From positions 186,001 through 250,000 of the forward strand of contig NZ_QGTD01000011.1 in NCBI RefSeq assembly GCF_003176895.1: a DNA stretch of 64,000 nt, in the 5' to 3' direction. Each line of letters opens with the position of its first letter. Position 1 is the stretch's first letter. The notes beneath the pieces were generated by a model. That model was given only the letters and a program-made list of their open reading frames with translations, searched no databases and was not told where the DNA came from. This document shows positions 34,275-44,758 of this stretch, one piece after another. Position numbers and translations under genes: made by a program. This stretch comes from Gracilibacillus dipsosauri (GTDB lineage: Bacteria; Bacillota; Bacilli; Bacillales; Amphibacillaceae).

Positions 34275-35698
34275 AATTATGGGGCGGACGTTTTACAAAA
34301 CCAACAAATGAATTAGTAGATGAGTATACAGCATCCATCAGCTTCGATCAAAAGCTTGCACAATATGATATTCAAGGTAGTCTTGCACATGTAGAAATGC
34401 TAGCAAAATGTGAGATTATACCGAAAGAAGATGCAGAGAAGATTAAACAAGGCCTACAGGTAGTTGCAGAAAAAATAGCAACAGGAAAAGCAGAGCTAAC
34501 CGAAGCAAATGAAGATATTCATATGAACGTAGAAAAACTTTTAATCGATGAAATAGGTGCTGTCGGTGGTAAGCTACACACCGGGAGAAGTAGAAACGAT
34601 CAGGTGGCATTAGATATGCGTCTGTATCTAAGAGAGGCACTAGTAACATTAGTGGAGCTTTTAACCAAACTACAGGATGCTTTAATTAAGCAGTCTAACG
34701 AGAACCTTGATACGATTCTTCCTGGCTATACACACCTACAACGTGCGCAGCCAGTATTGTTCGCCCATCATATGATGGCATATGTCTCCATGTTCGAGCG
34801 AGATGTAGAGCGGCTAAAAGATAGCTATAAACGTGTCAATCGTTCCCCATTAGGAGCAGGGGCGTTAGCAGGTACGACCTTTCCAATTGATCGCCATTTC
34901 GTAGCAGAGCAATTAAATTTCGATGGTGTGGTGGAGAATAGCTTAGATGCCGTGAGTGATCGGGATTTTGTTGTCGAATTTTTGTCCAATGCATCCTTAG
35001 TGATTATGCACTTATCTCGCTTAAGTGAGGAGCTCGTGCAATGGTCAAGTGCAGAATTTAATTTTATTGAATTAGATGATGCCTTTTGTACAGGAAGCAG
35101 CATGATGCCACAAAAGAAAAACCCAGACGTAGCAGAGCTTGTTCGTGGTAAGTCTGGTCGAGTTTATGGACATTTAATGGGCATGTTAACAACACTAAAG
35201 GGTTTACCAATTGCGTATAATAAAGATATGCAAGAGGACAAGGAAGGTATGTTTGATACAGTAGAAACAATCAAAGGCGCATTGGCATTATTTGCACCAA
35301 TGATTGAAACAATGGAAGTGAAAAAGGATAATATGTATGCAGCAGTTGCGGAGGATTTTTCGAATGCTACAGATTTAGCAGATTATTTAGTAAACAAGGG
35401 TTTACCTTTCCGTGAGGCGCATGCAGTAGTTGGGCAAGTGGTGCTTCATTGTATCCAAGAGAACAAGTATTTGTTAGACCTTCCGCTTGAGGCGTTCAAA
35501 CAGTTTTCTGACCTTATCGAAGAGGATATTTATCAAGTACTTTCGCCAAAAACGGTTGTCAATGCAAGAGACATTGTCGGAGGAACCGCGAAAAACAGAG
35601 TAGAGGATCAAATAAAGCTTGCTAGCAGTCGATTAGAAGAAAGCAAGCATTGGATAGCAGTTTTTGCAGAAAAAGTAAATGTACTAAAGAAAAACTAA
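34271..35698 (+). CDS. argH: Argininosuccinate lyase
   Basis: ArgH splits argininosuccinate to arginine and fumarate. The 475-residue fumarase/aspartase superfamily member has [11 protein letters not shown], the catalytic-His region [11 protein letters not shown] and the superfamily signature [12 protein letters not shown]. It is translationally coupled to argG by a 4-nt overlap. A terminator follows before carA. Confidence 0.97.
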   Translation: MKLWGGRFTKPTNELVDEYTASISFDQKLAQYDIQGSLAHVEMLAKCEIIPKEDAEKIKQGLQVVAEKIATGKAELTEANEDIHMNVEKLLIDEIGAVGGKLHTGRSRNDQVALDMRLYLREALVTLVELLTKLQDALIKQSNENLDTILPGYTHLQRAQPVLFAHHMMAYVSMFERDVERLKDSYKRVNRSPLGAGALAGTTFPIDRHFVAEQLNFDGVVENSLDAVSDRDFVVEFLSNASLVIMHLSRLSEELVQWSSAEFNFIELDDAFCTGSSMMPQKKNPDVAELVRGKSGRVYGHLMGMLTTLKGLPIAYNKDMQEDKEGMFDTVETIKGALALFAPMIETMEVKKDNMYAAVAEDFSNATDLADYLVNKGLPFREAHAVVGQVVLHCIQENKYLLDLPLEAFKQFSDLIEEDIYQVLSPKTVVNARDIVGGTAKNRVEDQIKLASSRLEESKHWIAVFAEKVNVLKKN

Positions 35699-35750
35699 GT
35701 CCCTTCCTTATAAGAGGCTTAGTTTTTCCTTTCCTTTATCGAACAAAATG

Positions 35751-35779
35751 AAATGAGAAGTAAAAGTTCTCATTTTTTT
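35751..35779 (+). terminator. Terminator after argGH
   Basis: AAATGAGAA / TTCTCATTT (9 bp, 7-nt loop) ending in a run of seven T's. Confidence 0.85.
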
Positions 35780-35790
35780 GTAAAAATAAA

Positions 35791-35818
35791 TGCATAAATA
35801 TAAATTTTATAGTATAAT
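35791..35818 (+). promoter_or_regulatory. Candidate carAB-argF promoter with partial ARG-box sequence
   Basis: A perfect TATAAT (35813-35818) is preceded at 16 bp by a poor -35, TGCATA. AATGCATAAATATAAA across the -35 resembles half of an ARG box (TGNATWWWWAT), suggesting arginine control, but the right half lacks the fixed CA. Confidence 0.4.
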
Positions 35819-35888
35819 TATAAGAAATTGAAAATTCATCTTTAAATGAATAGATACAGTTTCTTGGTTTGACAAGGAGGAGATAATA

Positions 35889-36983
35889 TTGCAGCAAACA
35901 AAAGGTTATCTTGTTTTAAATACTGGGGATGTTTTAGAAGGTAAATGGCTAGGAGCCCCGAAAAAAATGGAAGGTGAGCTCGTATTCAATACTGCAATGA
36001 CAGGCTATCAGGAAGTGATGACAGATCCATCCTATGCAGGACAAATTGTTACGATGACTTATCCATTGATCGGAAATTATGGCTGGAATGAAATCGACTA
36101 TGAAAGCTTAAAGCCCTCTGTCGCGGGTTTTATTGTATCAACATTAAGTGAAAACCCCGAGCATTATGAATCGAAAAATACAATGATTGAGATTCTTGAA
36201 AAATATCAGATATCTGCATTAGCTAATATTGACACACGTGCACTAACTAGGATTATTCGAGAAAAAGGGGAAGTGTATGGCAAAATTACGGACGATCCGG
36301 CTGACAAACCAATACTGAATGATGTGGATCCAGCAGTCGTATCCAGTGTATCAACGAAGGAAAAGCTTTTCTATAAAACAAGTAATCCTGCAAACCATCC
36401 AACCCCGCACGTTGTCGTGATGGATTTCGGTTATAAGCATTCGATTGCCCATTCATTACTAGAACTGGGCTGCGATGTTACAGTTGTACCATATGATACG
36501 GCTTTCCTTGAGATTCAACGAATAGCTCCAGATGGTGTATTATTATCCAATGGACCTGGAGATCCAAAAGCATTAAAAGATTTATCTGAAAATATCAAGC
36601 AAATTTCCGAGAGTTTTCCGACATTAGGAATTTGTTTAGGCCATCAGTTGATAGCTTTAGCACATGGTGCGACAACGAAGCGCCTTCCATATGGACACAG
36701 AGGAAGTAATCATCCAGTCAAAGATTTACAAACTGGTAAAGTCATGATTACCTCACAAAATCATGGCTATGTTGTAGATTATGATTCTGTTAATAATACG
36801 AATTGGTATGTATCTCATATCAATGTTAATGACAAATCGGTGGAAGGATTAAAACATAAATCACTGCCTTTAATGACCGTGCAGTTTCACCCTGAAGCAC
36901 ATCCAGGACCAATTGACACACACCATTTATTTGTAGATTTTATTCAGCAGTTTATTACTAAGGGAGAGAGACAGCATGCCTAA
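35889..36983 (+). CDS. carA: Carbamoyl-phosphate synthase small (glutaminase) subunit, arginine-type
   Basis: The 364-residue subunit hydrolyses glutamine and feeds ammonia to CarB. The N-terminal domain holds [22 protein letters not shown]. The class I amidotransferase domain has the catalytic Cys in [11 protein letters not shown] and the His/Glu in [11 protein letters not shown]. The start is TTG at 35889 after AAGGAGGAGATAATA. It overlaps carB by 8 nt. Clustering with argF marks it as the arginine-dedicated enzyme rather than the pyrimidine one. Confidence 0.96.
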   Translation: MQQTKGYLVLNTGDVLEGKWLGAPKKMEGELVFNTAMTGYQEVMTDPSYAGQIVTMTYPLIGNYGWNEIDYESLKPSVAGFIVSTLSENPEHYESKNTMIEILEKYQISALANIDTRALTRIIREKGEVYGKITDDPADKPILNDVDPAVVSSVSTKEKLFYKTSNPANHPTPHVVVMDFGYKHSIAHSLLELGCDVTVVPYDTAFLEIQRIAPDGVLLSNGPGDPKALKDLSENIKQISESFPTLGICLGHQLIALAHGATTKRLPYGHRGSNHPVKDLQTGKVMITSQNHGYVVDYDSVNNTNWYVSHINVNDKSVEGLKHKSLPLMTVQFHPEAHPGPIDTHHLFVDFIQQFITKGERQHA

Positions 36984-39900
36984 GTTGACAGATATAAAAA
37001 AAGTATTAGTAATTGGCTCCGGACCGATCGTTATCGGTCAGGCAGCCGAATTTGATTATGCGGGTACACAAGCATGTCTAGCTTTGAAAGAGGATGGAGT
37101 AGAAGTTGTTCTTGTTAATAACAACCCAGCAACCATTATGACAGATGAAAATATTGCCGATAAGGTTTATCTAGAACCATTAACGTGTGAATCGATAACG
37201 AAAATTATTGAAAAGGAACGACCTGATGGAATTTTGCCAACATTAGGTGGGCAAACCGGCTTGAATATGGCAGTACTCTTAGATGAGGCAGGAGTGCTAG
37301 AAAAATATCAAGTTACCTTATTAGGAACACCGCTTGAAACTATACAAAAAGGGGAAGACCGTGAAATATTCAAATCAATGATGAAGGAAATTAAAGAGCC
37401 AATTGCCGAAAGCTTGTCCACTTCTTCTGTTGATGAAGCACTCGATTTTGCTAGGAAGGTTGGTTATCCAATGATTGTACGTCCTGCATATACACTGGGC
37501 GGGGCTGGTGGTGGAATAGCGGATACAGAAGAAGAGCTCCGTCAAATTGTGAAAAACGGCCTTCATTATAGCCCAATTAATCAGGTATTAATTGAACAAA
37601 GTGTAAAGGGATGGAAAGAGATTGAATACGAAGTAATGCGTGATTCCAATGATACTTGCATTATTGTTTGTAACATGGAAAATTTTGATCCAGTTGGTGT
37701 GCACACAGGGGATAGTATTGTTGTAGCACCTTCTCAAACGTTAACAGATCGCCAATATCAAATGCTCCGAACTTCTTCTGTAAAAGTGATCCGTGAATTA
37801 GGTGTGATTGGGGGGTGTAATATTCAATTCGCTTTAAATCCGGAAAACGATGATTATATTATTATTGAGGTAAACCCTAGGGTTAGTCGTTCCAGTGCTC
37901 TTGCATCCAAAGCAACCGGTTATCCAATAGCTCGGATTGCTGCTAAAGTTGCTCTTGGCTACCACTTAGATGAGGTCATTAACCCAATTACTGGTGATAC
38001 ATATGCCAGCTTTGAACCAGCGATCGATTATATTGCAGCCAAAATTCCGCGTTGGCCATTTGACAAATTCACACAAGCAGACCGATTACTTGGTACACAA
38101 ATGAAAGCAACTGGTGAGGTGATGGCTCTAGCGCGCAATTTTCCAACTGCTATCAATAAAGCGATTCGTTCATTAGAGATCGGTCTCGACTCTATTTATC
38201 TACCTGGTATAGAGAAATGGACAGACGAAAAGCTTGTGCTAGCTTTAGATAAAGCAACTGATGAGCGATTGTTTGTTGTTACGGAAGCATTAAGACGTGG
38301 AAAGACAGTGGAGGAAATCCATAACATTACCCAAATTAATAATTATTTTTTGTATGAGTTAGAAGCAATGGTTAAAAAAGAGAAGGAGCTTGCCACAAAA
38401 GAATGGGATCAAATAAAAGTAGAGGATATTAAAGAGGCGAAAAGCTATGGCATATCTGACACTGCTCTTGCCAAAATATTAAATGTTTCAATTGAACAAA
38501 TACAAGAAAAAATAAAAACAGAGAAATTAGCCCCATCCTTTAAGATGGTGGATACTTGTGCGGCGGAATTCTCTGCTGAAACCCCATATTTTTATAGTTC
38601 ATGGAATGAAAGAGACGAGGTAGAAGCTCTAAGTGGTGAGAAGAAAATGATCGTACTGGGGTCTGGTCCAATACGGATCGGACAAGGGGTAGAATTTGAT
38701 TATTGCTCCGTTCATGCGGCTAAATCATTACAAGATCAAAAGATAGATGCCATTGTTATTAATAACAATCCAGAAACCGTCAGTACGGATTTCAATACAG
38801 CAGACCATTTGTATTTCGAGCCACTAACAGTGGAGGATGTTTTACATGTTGTTAGAAAGGAACAGGCTGAAGGAGTGTTAGTACAGTTTGGAGGCCAAAC
38901 GGCGATTAATCTAGCAGACGGATTACAAAAAGCTGGTGTGAAGATTACAGGTACAGCTCTTGAAGCAATTGAAGCAGTGGAGGACCGTGACCAGTTTTAT
39001 CAATTATTACAGAAATTAAACATCCCTCATATCCCAGGTGATACGGTAATGGCAGTAGAGGATGCAAAGGCAGTAGCCGAAAAAATCGGTTATCCTATCC
39101 TCCTTCGTCCATCGTATGTAATCGGTGGTCAGGGCATGGTCATCCTTTATAGTGAAACACAACTAGTCAATTATTTAGCAAATCTTGAGCAAAGCTCTCA
39201 CGATAATCGCATCTTTCCACTCTTAATTGATCGTTATATTGAAGGCTACGAGGTCGAAGTGGATGCGATTTGTGATGGAGAGGATATTTTAATACCAGGT
39301 ATTTTTGAACATGTAGAAAAAGCAGGAGTTCATTCAGGGGATAGTGTTGCTATTTTCCCTTCCCCTACTTTAACGGAAGCACATAAACAAACGATAGAAG
39401 CATATACACAGCAGATATCAAAGGCATTACATGTAAAAGGGATCATGAACATTCAATTTGTCCTAAGTGAAGATCGAAAAACAATTTATGTCTTGGAGGT
39501 AAACCCTCGTGCATCACGTACAGTCCCTATTGCAAGTAAGGTAACAGGAGTTCCAATGGTGGATTTAGCTACTCGTGTTCAAATGGGTGAAGCATTACAG
39601 GATCAAGCATGGAAATTAGGACTTCACCGTGAGGTCCCATACTACGCAGTAAAAATGCCAGTATTTTCCACAAATAAATTACCTGGTCTTGATCCGATCC
39701 TCGGTCCTGAGATGAAATCAACTGGGGAAGCAATCGGAATTGGAACAACCGTAGATCAAGCGATGGCTAAGGCATTTGGTTGGAAGGAAAATAGCTTAAA
39801 AGCTCTTACTGTAAATGATGTAATCTTCTTATCCTTAACAAAGGTAGATAAGGTACTAATGGAAGCATTACAACTACTCAATATACAGATTGAGGTAGAT

Positions 39901-40212
39901 CCAAAAACAAAAGCCTTATTAGAAACGGAAGGTGTAACCATAAGTAAGGTAGTTAGTTTAGAAGTTGCGACCAACAATTGTCTTGATGAAAAATATGCCC
40001 TGATTGCTGATACGAACCGTACAGGAGAAAAAGATGAACATGTTGTTCTAAGAGAGGCAGGCTTGAAATCTGACACATTATGCTTCTCATCTAATGAGAC
40101 ATTAGTAGCCTATTTAAACGCAACAGAAGAGGCTTTAGAGGCACCTCAATCCATCCAGACCTATCGAAAAGACAAGAACCAAGTGAATAAGAAGGAGCGT
40201 GTGATCGGATGA
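36976..40212 (+). CDS. carB: Carbamoyl-phosphate synthase large subunit
   Basis: The 1078-residue enzyme makes carbamoyl phosphate from bicarbonate, ammonia and two ATP. It has the typical internal duplication: [20 protein letters not shown] opens the first half and [20 protein letters not shown] the second. Each half has an ATP-grasp domain ending in [17 protein letters not shown] or [19 protein letters not shown]-terminal MGS-like allosteric domain follows (~935 on). It is coupled to carA (8-nt overlap) and argF (4-nt overlap). Confidence 0.97.
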   Translation: MPKLTDIKKVLVIGSGPIVIGQAAEFDYAGTQACLALKEDGVEVVLVNNNPATIMTDENIADKVYLEPLTCESITKIIEKERPDGILPTLGGQTGLNMAVLLDEAGVLEKYQVTLLGTPLETIQKGEDREIFKSMMKEIKEPIAESLSTSSVDEALDFARKVGYPMIVRPAYTLGGAGGGIADTEEELRQIVKNGLHYSPINQVLIEQSVKGWKEIEYEVMRDSNDTCIIVCNMENFDPVGVHTGDSIVVAPSQTLTDRQYQMLRTSSVKVIRELGVIGGCNIQFALNPENDDYIIIEVNPRVSRSSALASKATGYPIARIAAKVALGYHLDEVINPITGDTYASFEPAIDYIAAKIPRWPFDKFTQADRLLGTQMKATGEVMALARNFPTAINKAIRSLEIGLDSIYLPGIEKWTDEKLVLALDKATDERLFVVTEALRRGKTVEEIHNITQINNYFLYELEAMVKKEKELATKEWDQIKVEDIKEAKSYGISDTALAKILNVSIEQIQEKIKTEKLAPSFKMVDTCAAEFSAETPYFYSSWNERDEVEALSGEKKMIVLGSGPIRIGQGVEFDYCSVHAAKSLQDQKIDAIVINNNPETVSTDFNTADHLYFEPLTVEDVLHVVRKEQAEGVLVQFGGQTAINLADGLQKAGVKITGTALEAIEAVEDRDQFYQLLQKLNIPHIPGDTVMAVEDAKAVAEKIGYPILLRPSYVIGGQGMVILYSETQLVNYLANLEQSSHDNRIFPLLIDRYIEGYEVEVDAICDGEDILIPGIFEHVEKAGVHSGDSVAIFPSPTLTEAHKQTIEAYTQQISKALHVKGIMNIQFVLSEDRKTIYVLEVNPRASRTVPIASKVTGVPMVDLATRVQMGEALQDQAWKLGLHREVPYYAVKMPVFSTNKLPGLDPILGPEMKSTGEAIGIGTTVDQAMAKAFGWKENSLKALTVNDVIFLSLTKVDKVLMEALQLLNIQIEVDPKTKALLETEGVTISKVVSLEVATNNCLDEKYALIADTNRTGEKDEHVVLREAGLKSDTLCFSSNETLVAYLNATEEALEAPQSIQTYRKDKNQVNKKERVIG

Positions 40213-41150
40213 GTTATAAAGAAAAGTTAAAAGGCAGAGATTTACTTACATTAGCGGACTACTCAAAAGCAGAAATCAGCTATTTATTAGAATTAGCTGA
40301 CCAAATTAAGCAAAAAAGAAAAAAGGGCGAGATTTATGAACCTTTAAAAGGAAAAACATTAGGCATGATCTTTGAGAAGTCATCAACTCGTACACGCGTT
40401 TCCTTTGAGGCAGGTATTTATCAGCTTGGTGGAACTGGTCTATTTTTAAGTGCCAATGATATACAAATTGGTCGTGGGGAACCAATTTCTGATACAGCTA
40501 AGGTTTTGTCAGGTTACTTGGATGGTATAATGATTCGTACTTTTTCTCAACAGGATGTAGAGGATTTAGCCGAGAATGCTACGATTCCTGTTATTAATGG
40601 TCTTACAGATGAGTATCATCCATGCCAGGTTCTTGCTGATTTGCAGACAATGAAAGAAATAAAAGGTAAGCTTGAAGGCTTAAAACTCGCCTATATTGGA
40701 GATGGGAACAATATGGCACATTCCTTAATGATTGGCTGTGCCAAGATGGGCTTAGACGTAGCTATCGCAGCGCCAAACGGTTACCAGCCGAAAGACGAAA
40801 TTACAGCAGTGGCTAAATCATTTGCTGAAGGAACGGAGGTATTAGTGACAGACGATGTTATCGAGGCTGTAAAAGATGCTGATGTCATCTATTCAGACGT
40901 ATGGGCAAGCATGGGGCAGGAAGCTGAGCAGAATGAACGGGAAAAGGCATTTGCTGCTACTTATCAAGTAAACACGGAGCTTTTCTCCCATGCAAAGGAA
41001 GATGCCATATTCATGCATTGCCTTCCAGCGCACAGAGGAGAGGAAGTAACGTCAGAAATTATTGATGGGCCACAGTCTGTCGTATTCCAAGAAGCAGAAA
41101 ACAGATTACATGCACAAAAAGCATTGATGGTTGCATTGATGGGTAGCTAG
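40209..41150 (+). CDS. argF: Ornithine carbamoyltransferase
   Basis: ArgF makes citrulline from ornithine and carbamoyl phosphate. The 313-residue protein has the carbamoyl-phosphate motif [21 protein letters not shown] and the ornithine-loop motif [11 protein letters not shown]. Its start overlaps the carB stop as ATGA. With argGH and carAB it covers ornithine to arginine; the argCJBD genes for ornithine synthesis are not in this window. A terminator begins over its stop codon. Confidence 0.97.
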   Translation: MSYKEKLKGRDLLTLADYSKAEISYLLELADQIKQKRKKGEIYEPLKGKTLGMIFEKSSTRTRVSFEAGIYQLGGTGLFLSANDIQIGRGEPISDTAKVLSGYLDGIMIRTFSQQDVEDLAENATIPVINGLTDEYHPCQVLADLQTMKEIKGKLEGLKLAYIGDGNNMAHSLMIGCAKMGLDVAIAAPNGYQPKDEITAVAKSFAEGTEVLVTDDVIEAVKDADVIYSDVWASMGQEAEQNEREKAFAATYQVNTELFSHAKEDAIFMHCLPAHRGEEVTSEIIDGPQSVVFQEAENRLHAQKALMVALMGS

Positions 41151-41176
41151 ATTCCAATTAGGGATCTAGCTTTTTT
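41145..41176 (+). terminator. Terminator after argF
   Basis: AGCTAGATTCC pairs with GGGATCTAGCT (one G-U) across 5 nt, followed by TTTTTT. The argF stop codon is inside the 5' arm. Confidence 0.88.
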
Positions 41177-41185
41177 CCTCTTCAT

Positions 41186-41215
41186 TTGCAGTTCATATTT
41201 CATTATTGATATAAT
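41186..41215 (+). promoter_or_regulatory. murB promoter
   Basis: TTGCAG, 18 bp, TATAAT, about 53 bp before the murB start. Confidence 0.6.
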
Positions 41216-41267
41216 AGAATGAATTGTGAGTTATTTTCACAATAGAATAATAAAGGATTGAATCTAC

Positions 41268-42191
41268 ATGAACAAACAAACTGTTATCTCAGAATTGCAG
41301 GATATTTTGGCAAAAGACCATATTTTAATAGATGAGGAATTAAAAAATCATACTTATACAAAACTTGGTGGAAAGGCAGATTTTTTTATTACACCAGGTA
41401 CGATAGAAGAAGTACAAGAAGTCATTCGTTATGCAATTAGAAAGCAAGTTCCTTTTACTCTGCTCGGTAATGGCTCGAATGTCATCGTGCGTGATGGAGG
41501 TATTCGAGGAATTGTATTAAGTCTAAAGAAATTTCGTGCGATTAGACGAGAGGGCAATAAAGTAGTTGCAGAGAGTGGTGCGAGAATTATTGATGCATCA
41601 CGATTTGCTTTGCAAGAAAAATTAACAGGCCTTGAATTTGCTTGTGGCATTCCTGGAACCGTTGGTGGTGCCTTATACATGAATGCAGGTGCATATGGTG
41701 GGGAGATTAAAGATTGTCTAGAGCATGCATTAATTGTCGATCGCGGGGGCGATGTGCATCAAGTATTGGCAGAGGAGTTTGATCTAGATTATCGAACGAG
41801 TAATATCGCAGAAAAAGGATATATCGTTTTAGAAGCAACCTTTCAGTTAAAGGAAGGACATTATGAGGAGATTAAGGCTGTGATGGATGATTTGACTTTT
41901 AAGCGTGAGTCAAAGCAGCCATTAGAGTATCCATCCTGTGGTAGTGTGTTCAAACGTCCACCAGGCTATTTTGCAGGGAAACTGATTCAAGATAGCGAGT
42001 TACAAGGTAAAGGTGTTGGAGGGGCAGAAGTATCCACCAAACATGCTGGATTTATTGTGAATAAAGATAATGCAACGGCAAGTGATTATATTGCTGTGAT
42101 TGAGATGGTACAGCAGACGGTGAAAGCGAAATTTGGTGTAAAATTGGAGAGAGAGGTTAGGATTTTGGGAGAGGATGAAGAGATGGCTTAG
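41268..42191 (+). CDS. murB: UDP-N-acetylenolpyruvoylglucosamine reductase
   Basis: MurB is the FAD enzyme that reduces UDP-GlcNAc-enolpyruvate to UDP-MurNAc in peptidoglycan synthesis. The 307-residue type II MurB shows NHTYTKLGGKADFF, LLGNGSNVIVRDGGIRG for FAD binding, GIPGTVGGALYMNAGAYGGE and the catalytic-Ser segment YPSCGSVFKRP. A sigma-A promoter is 53 bp upstream. No clear terminator follows. It is isolated from other mur genes. Confidence 0.96.
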   Translation: MNKQTVISELQDILAKDHILIDEELKNHTYTKLGGKADFFITPGTIEEVQEVIRYAIRKQVPFTLLGNGSNVIVRDGGIRGIVLSLKKFRAIRREGNKVVAESGARIIDASRFALQEKLTGLEFACGIPGTVGGALYMNAGAYGGEIKDCLEHALIVDRGGDVHQVLAEEFDLDYRTSNIAEKGYIVLEATFQLKEGHYEEIKAVMDDLTFKRESKQPLEYPSCGSVFKRPPGYFAGKLIQDSELQGKGVGGAEVSTKHAGFIVNKDNATASDYIAVIEMVQQTVKAKFGVKLEREVRILGEDEEMA

Positions 42192-42376
42192 GTTGTTTTG
42201 TTAATCTGGATTTGTAACAAACTGTGTAGGTAAGAAAGGCGTAGGTACTGACCCAGTGAAAAATCTAACTTTCGTTGGTTACCATCTTACTCACTCAGCT
42301 TTTTATTTAGATAACTCTTTTATTCAAACGACTTTAATTCTCCTTTTTTAGATGAATTCAATAGATGTAGTTAAAT
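42192..42376. other. Non-coding gap after murB
   Basis: About 185 bp with no open frame bearing a ribosome site, no recognisable RNA and no T-run hairpin. It leads into the MITE-like element. Confidence 0.3.
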
Positions 42377-42604
42377 AGTGGCTGGGACATAATTAAATAG
42401 GGTGAATGAGAATCCGAACAATCTTCTGATTGAGCGTAGTCAAAATACGGAGACTCCTGTGGGAACAGCACGAGCTGAAGATCCACTTTGCAAAGTTAGC
42501 TGAAGCCGTGCCCACGGAATGCGGAGTATTTTGACAGAGCGGTTACAGTGCAGAAATATTAATGTTCGGATTTCCTCTGTTTTATTACTCTTTTGTCCCA
42601 GTCT
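42377..42604 (+). repeat. Foldback/MITE-like intergenic element, short copy
   Basis: This is the same element as 29021-29325 but ~75 bp shorter, lacking part of the centre. The left end GGCTGGGACATAAT... GAATCCGAACA and the right end TGTTCGGATTT... TTGTCCCAGTC form imperfect terminal inverted repeats. The internal blocks GACTCCTGTGGGAACAGCAC and GAGCTGAAGATCCACTTTG are identical to the long copy. Confidence 0.8.
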
Positions 42605-42677
42605 CATTAAGTTTTTACGTATGAAAACTTAAACGTAGTCTTACTCTATTGCCATTTTTCTCTCTATACTATTAACC

Positions 42678-43604
42678 CTAGTATTTTTCCATTATTTGAG
42701 CCAAATATTTTTTGAAATTATTTCTGATACTTTGAGGCTCGATAATTTCACATTTATCCCCAAACTGTAGGAGAGCATTGTATCCGTGTTCATTATCAAC
42801 TATGGGATACTTTGCAATATAACCATTCTTATGTTGAGATATAACATAATCTTCTCCAAATCGTTCAATGATCTTGTCTTTGATAGATTTATCAATTTTT
42901 ATAATCACTGGAACGGTTTCTTTTGTCATCCAGTTAGATCCATCCATAGGTAGGGAAACAAATTCCTTAGGTGAGAAGGATTCTACAGACATACTTACAT
43001 CGTTCATTCTAGCTATCTTAAATGTGCGATAATCCTTTCTTTTAACGCAGAAGGCTTGTAAATACCAACTACTTTCTTTAAAAATGACTTTGTAAGGCTC
43101 TACTTTGCGAGAAGTATCCTCACCATTTTTATCGATATATTGGAACACCAAATATCGATGATCCTCCATAGCAGTTTCGATTAACTTCAAGCGATCTCGA
43201 AGGAATCGATTACCCTGATTCAAGGTAAGATCAACCGAGAAATGTCCATCGTTTTTCCATTGCTGTATTAAATCTGTTTCACTTTCCATACTTTGTACTT
43301 TTGCTAACGTATTTGCTATTTCATTTTTTTCCAGTAATTGATTATAGCTCTCTAAACTTGTTATTAAGCTTCGAACATCTTTTGGAGTGAATAACTTTTT
43401 GTCTACTTTATAGGACTTCATTAAGCTTACTCCACCATCCGACCCTCTAGTAGTGAAAATTGGTAGCCCAGCCATAGTTAAGGTATCAACATCCCTAAAT
43501 ATTGTTCTTCGGCTAACCTCTAATCTTTCAGCCAATTCGCTAGTAGTTACTACTTCTCGATCCAACAGCAGCATGATAATGGCAACAAGTCGATCAATTT
43601 TCAT
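42678..43604 (-). CDS. HTH/WYL-domain transcriptional regulator (YafY/DeoR-like)
   Basis: The 308-residue protein has an N-terminal winged helix-turn-helix (TTSELAERLEVSRRTIFRDVDTL, residues ~20-42). A linker is followed by a WYL domain (~135-220) with KVIFKESSWYLQAFCVKRKDYRTFKIARM. WYL regulators sense small ligands or nucleic-acid signals. The ATG follows AAAGGGAGAGATTACT. It is divergent from the effector-binding protein across a gap holding an 8-bp inverted repeat that may be its operator. Confidence 0.88.
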   Translation of the reverse strand: MKIDRLVAIIMLLLDREVVTTSELAERLEVSRRTIFRDVDTLTMAGLPIFTTRGSDGGVSLMKSYKVDKKLFTPKDVRSLITSLESYNQLLEKNEIANTLAKVQSMESETDLIQQWKNDGHFSVDLTLNQGNRFLRDRLKLIETAMEDHRYLVFQYIDKNGEDTSRKVEPYKVIFKESSWYLQAFCVKRKDYRTFKIARMNDVSMSVESFSPKEFVSLPMDGSNWMTKETVPVIIKIDKSIKDKIIERFGEDYVISQHKNGYIAKYPIVDNEHGYNALLQFGDKCEIIEPQSIRNNFKKYLAQIMEKY

Positions 43605-43628
43605 AGTAATCTCTCCCTTTAACTATCA

Positions 43629-43650
43629 TTATGACATACAGGTGTCATAA
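43629..43650. promoter_or_regulatory. Inverted repeat between the WYL regulator and the GyrI-like gene
   Basis: TTATGACA-N6-TGTCATAA is a perfect 8-bp dyad, followed at once by TTGACA (43651-43656), a consensus -35 for rightward transcription. It is a good candidate operator for the divergent regulator. Confidence 0.55.
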
Positions 43651-43708
43651 TTGACATTGTAAAATAAACTTGTACTCAAAAATAAAGAAATACAGGGAGG
43701 TAATTTCA

Positions 43709-44185
43709 ATAAGTAATTACAAGATTTTAGAAAAAGACGCATTTCGGTTCATAGGTTTCAAAACAAAATTGGAAGGTTCGGTAAATATCCATGCAGAAGA
43801 ATTTTCTAGCCAGAAAACCGAATTTTTCAAGGGAATCATTCATGATGGAAAGATGGCACTATTACAACCTCTTTCGGAGAGTAAATACGGGTATGGGGTC
43901 GTCACAACAGACAAAAAAACTGCCTATTACTACGCGGGTGTACGAACTACTCAAAAGGGAATAGCAGGAACAGAGGAAGTGCTATTTTCGGGAGGTAAGT
44001 ACCTCGTGCTTAGTGATGAGGGTGGCTTATCCCGTTTAGCCTTTGATAAGCTAGAGAATCAAGCATTTAATCAAATTCTTACTAATGACTTTGAGTATAC
44101 CTATAATGGAAAGCCAATTGCCGAAGTGCTATTAAATGGAAATCCAGCAGATGCTGAAGTGGAAGTATGGATACCTATTGAGTAA
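43709..44185 (+). CDS. GyrI-like effector-binding domain protein with apparent AUA start
   Basis: The ~159-residue protein resembles the AraC-effector-binding/GyrI-like fold (SOUL-type beta-alpha repeats), for example ALLQPLSESKYGYGVV and VEVWIPIE at the end, without a DNA-binding domain. The only good ribosome site (GGGAGG, 43695-43700) is followed 8 nt later by ATA AGT AAT TAC, where a normal gene would have ATG. No ATG/GTG/TTG lies at the right distance. The open frame reaches back to a TTG at 43670, which has no ribosome site. The start is therefore uncertain: AUA initiation, a recent ATG-to-ATA change, or the weak TTG. Paired with the WYL regulator; a terminator follows. Confidence 0.65.
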   Translation: MSNYKILEKDAFRFIGFKTKLEGSVNIHAEEFSSQKTEFFKGIIHDGKMALLQPLSESKYGYGVVTTDKKTAYYYAGVRTTQKGIAGTEEVLFSGGKYLVLSDEGGLSRLAFDKLENQAFNQILTNDFEYTYNGKPIAEVLLNGNPADAEVEVWIPIE

Positions 44186-44194
44186 CATTGTTTT

Positions 44195-44231
44195 AGCAGG
44201 GGATAGTATAAGCTATCTCCTGCTATTTTTT
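44195..44231 (+). terminator. Terminator after the GyrI-like gene
   Basis: AGCAGGGGATAG pairs with CTATCTCCTGCT (one G-U, 12 bp) across 6 nt, followed by ATTTTTT. Confidence 0.9.
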
Positions 44232-44325
44232 ATACGATTTTTTGCTCTCAGTGCAAGGCAGACTCTCGTCTATATAGACAATCCCATCTGTAGCCCCCTC
44301 CTTTTGATTGCAAATTTTACTTTAC

Positions 44326-44387
44326 CTGTCGTAGTAATCATGATAAAATAAAATTACTACGACAGATAAAGTACGGCAGTCGTAGTA
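44326..44387 (+). promoter_or_regulatory. Probable PadR operator: TCGTAGTA repeats
   Basis: CTGTCGTAGTAAT (44326-44338) and its exact inverse ATTACTACGACAG (44353-44365) form a 13-bp dyad with a 14-nt spacer. A third direct half-site CAGTCGTAGTA follows at 44377-44387. All lie within 100 bp of the padR-like start, where autoregulation by PadR proteins is usual. Confidence 0.6.
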
Positions 44388-44425
44388 AAATCAATCGCTG
44401 ACATAGTAGAAGGGAGGATCAGCTT

Positions 44426-44758
44426 TTGATTAGTAGTGATGTAATTCGTGGCTATAATGACACCATCATTCTTTCTCTCTTATTAGAGCAAGAATCATAT
44501 GGATATGAAATTTCCAAGAAAATTAAAGAAATATCAGAGGAAAAGTACGTTATCAAAGAAACAACCCTATATTCGGCATTTAATCGACTTATGAAAAATG
44601 GATATATCGAAGCCTTTCATAAACAACAAACCTTTGGCAAAAAAAGAACGTACTATAGAATGACAGAAGCAGGGTTGCTTTTTTATAAAGAGAAATGTCG
44701 CGAATGGGAGCTAACAAAAGAAGTGATGAATCGATTTATTAAGGAGGAGTTTCGATAA
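44426..44758 (+). CDS. PadR family transcriptional regulator
   Basis: The 110-residue winged-helix protein has the PadR core IILSLLLEQESYGYEISKKI (residues ~12-31), the recognition part ETTLYSAFNRLMKNGYIEAFH, and the wing GKKRTYYRMTEAGL. It is a short, subfamily-2-like PadR. The TTG at 44426 follows AGGGAGGATCAG. Its stop overlaps the next gene's ATG by 1 nt, so the pair is coupled. The operator-like repeats upstream suggest autoregulation. The ligand is unknown. Confidence 0.9.
   Translation: MISSDVIRGYNDTIILSLLLEQESYGYEISKKIKEISEEKYVIKETTLYSAFNRLMKNGYIEAFHKQQTFGKKRTYYRMTEAGLLFYKEKCREWELTKEVMNRFIKEEFR

Noticed and set aside
42192-42376. Transposase remnant next to the MITE-like element
   Set aside because: No recognisable transposase motif in any frame; too short to judge.
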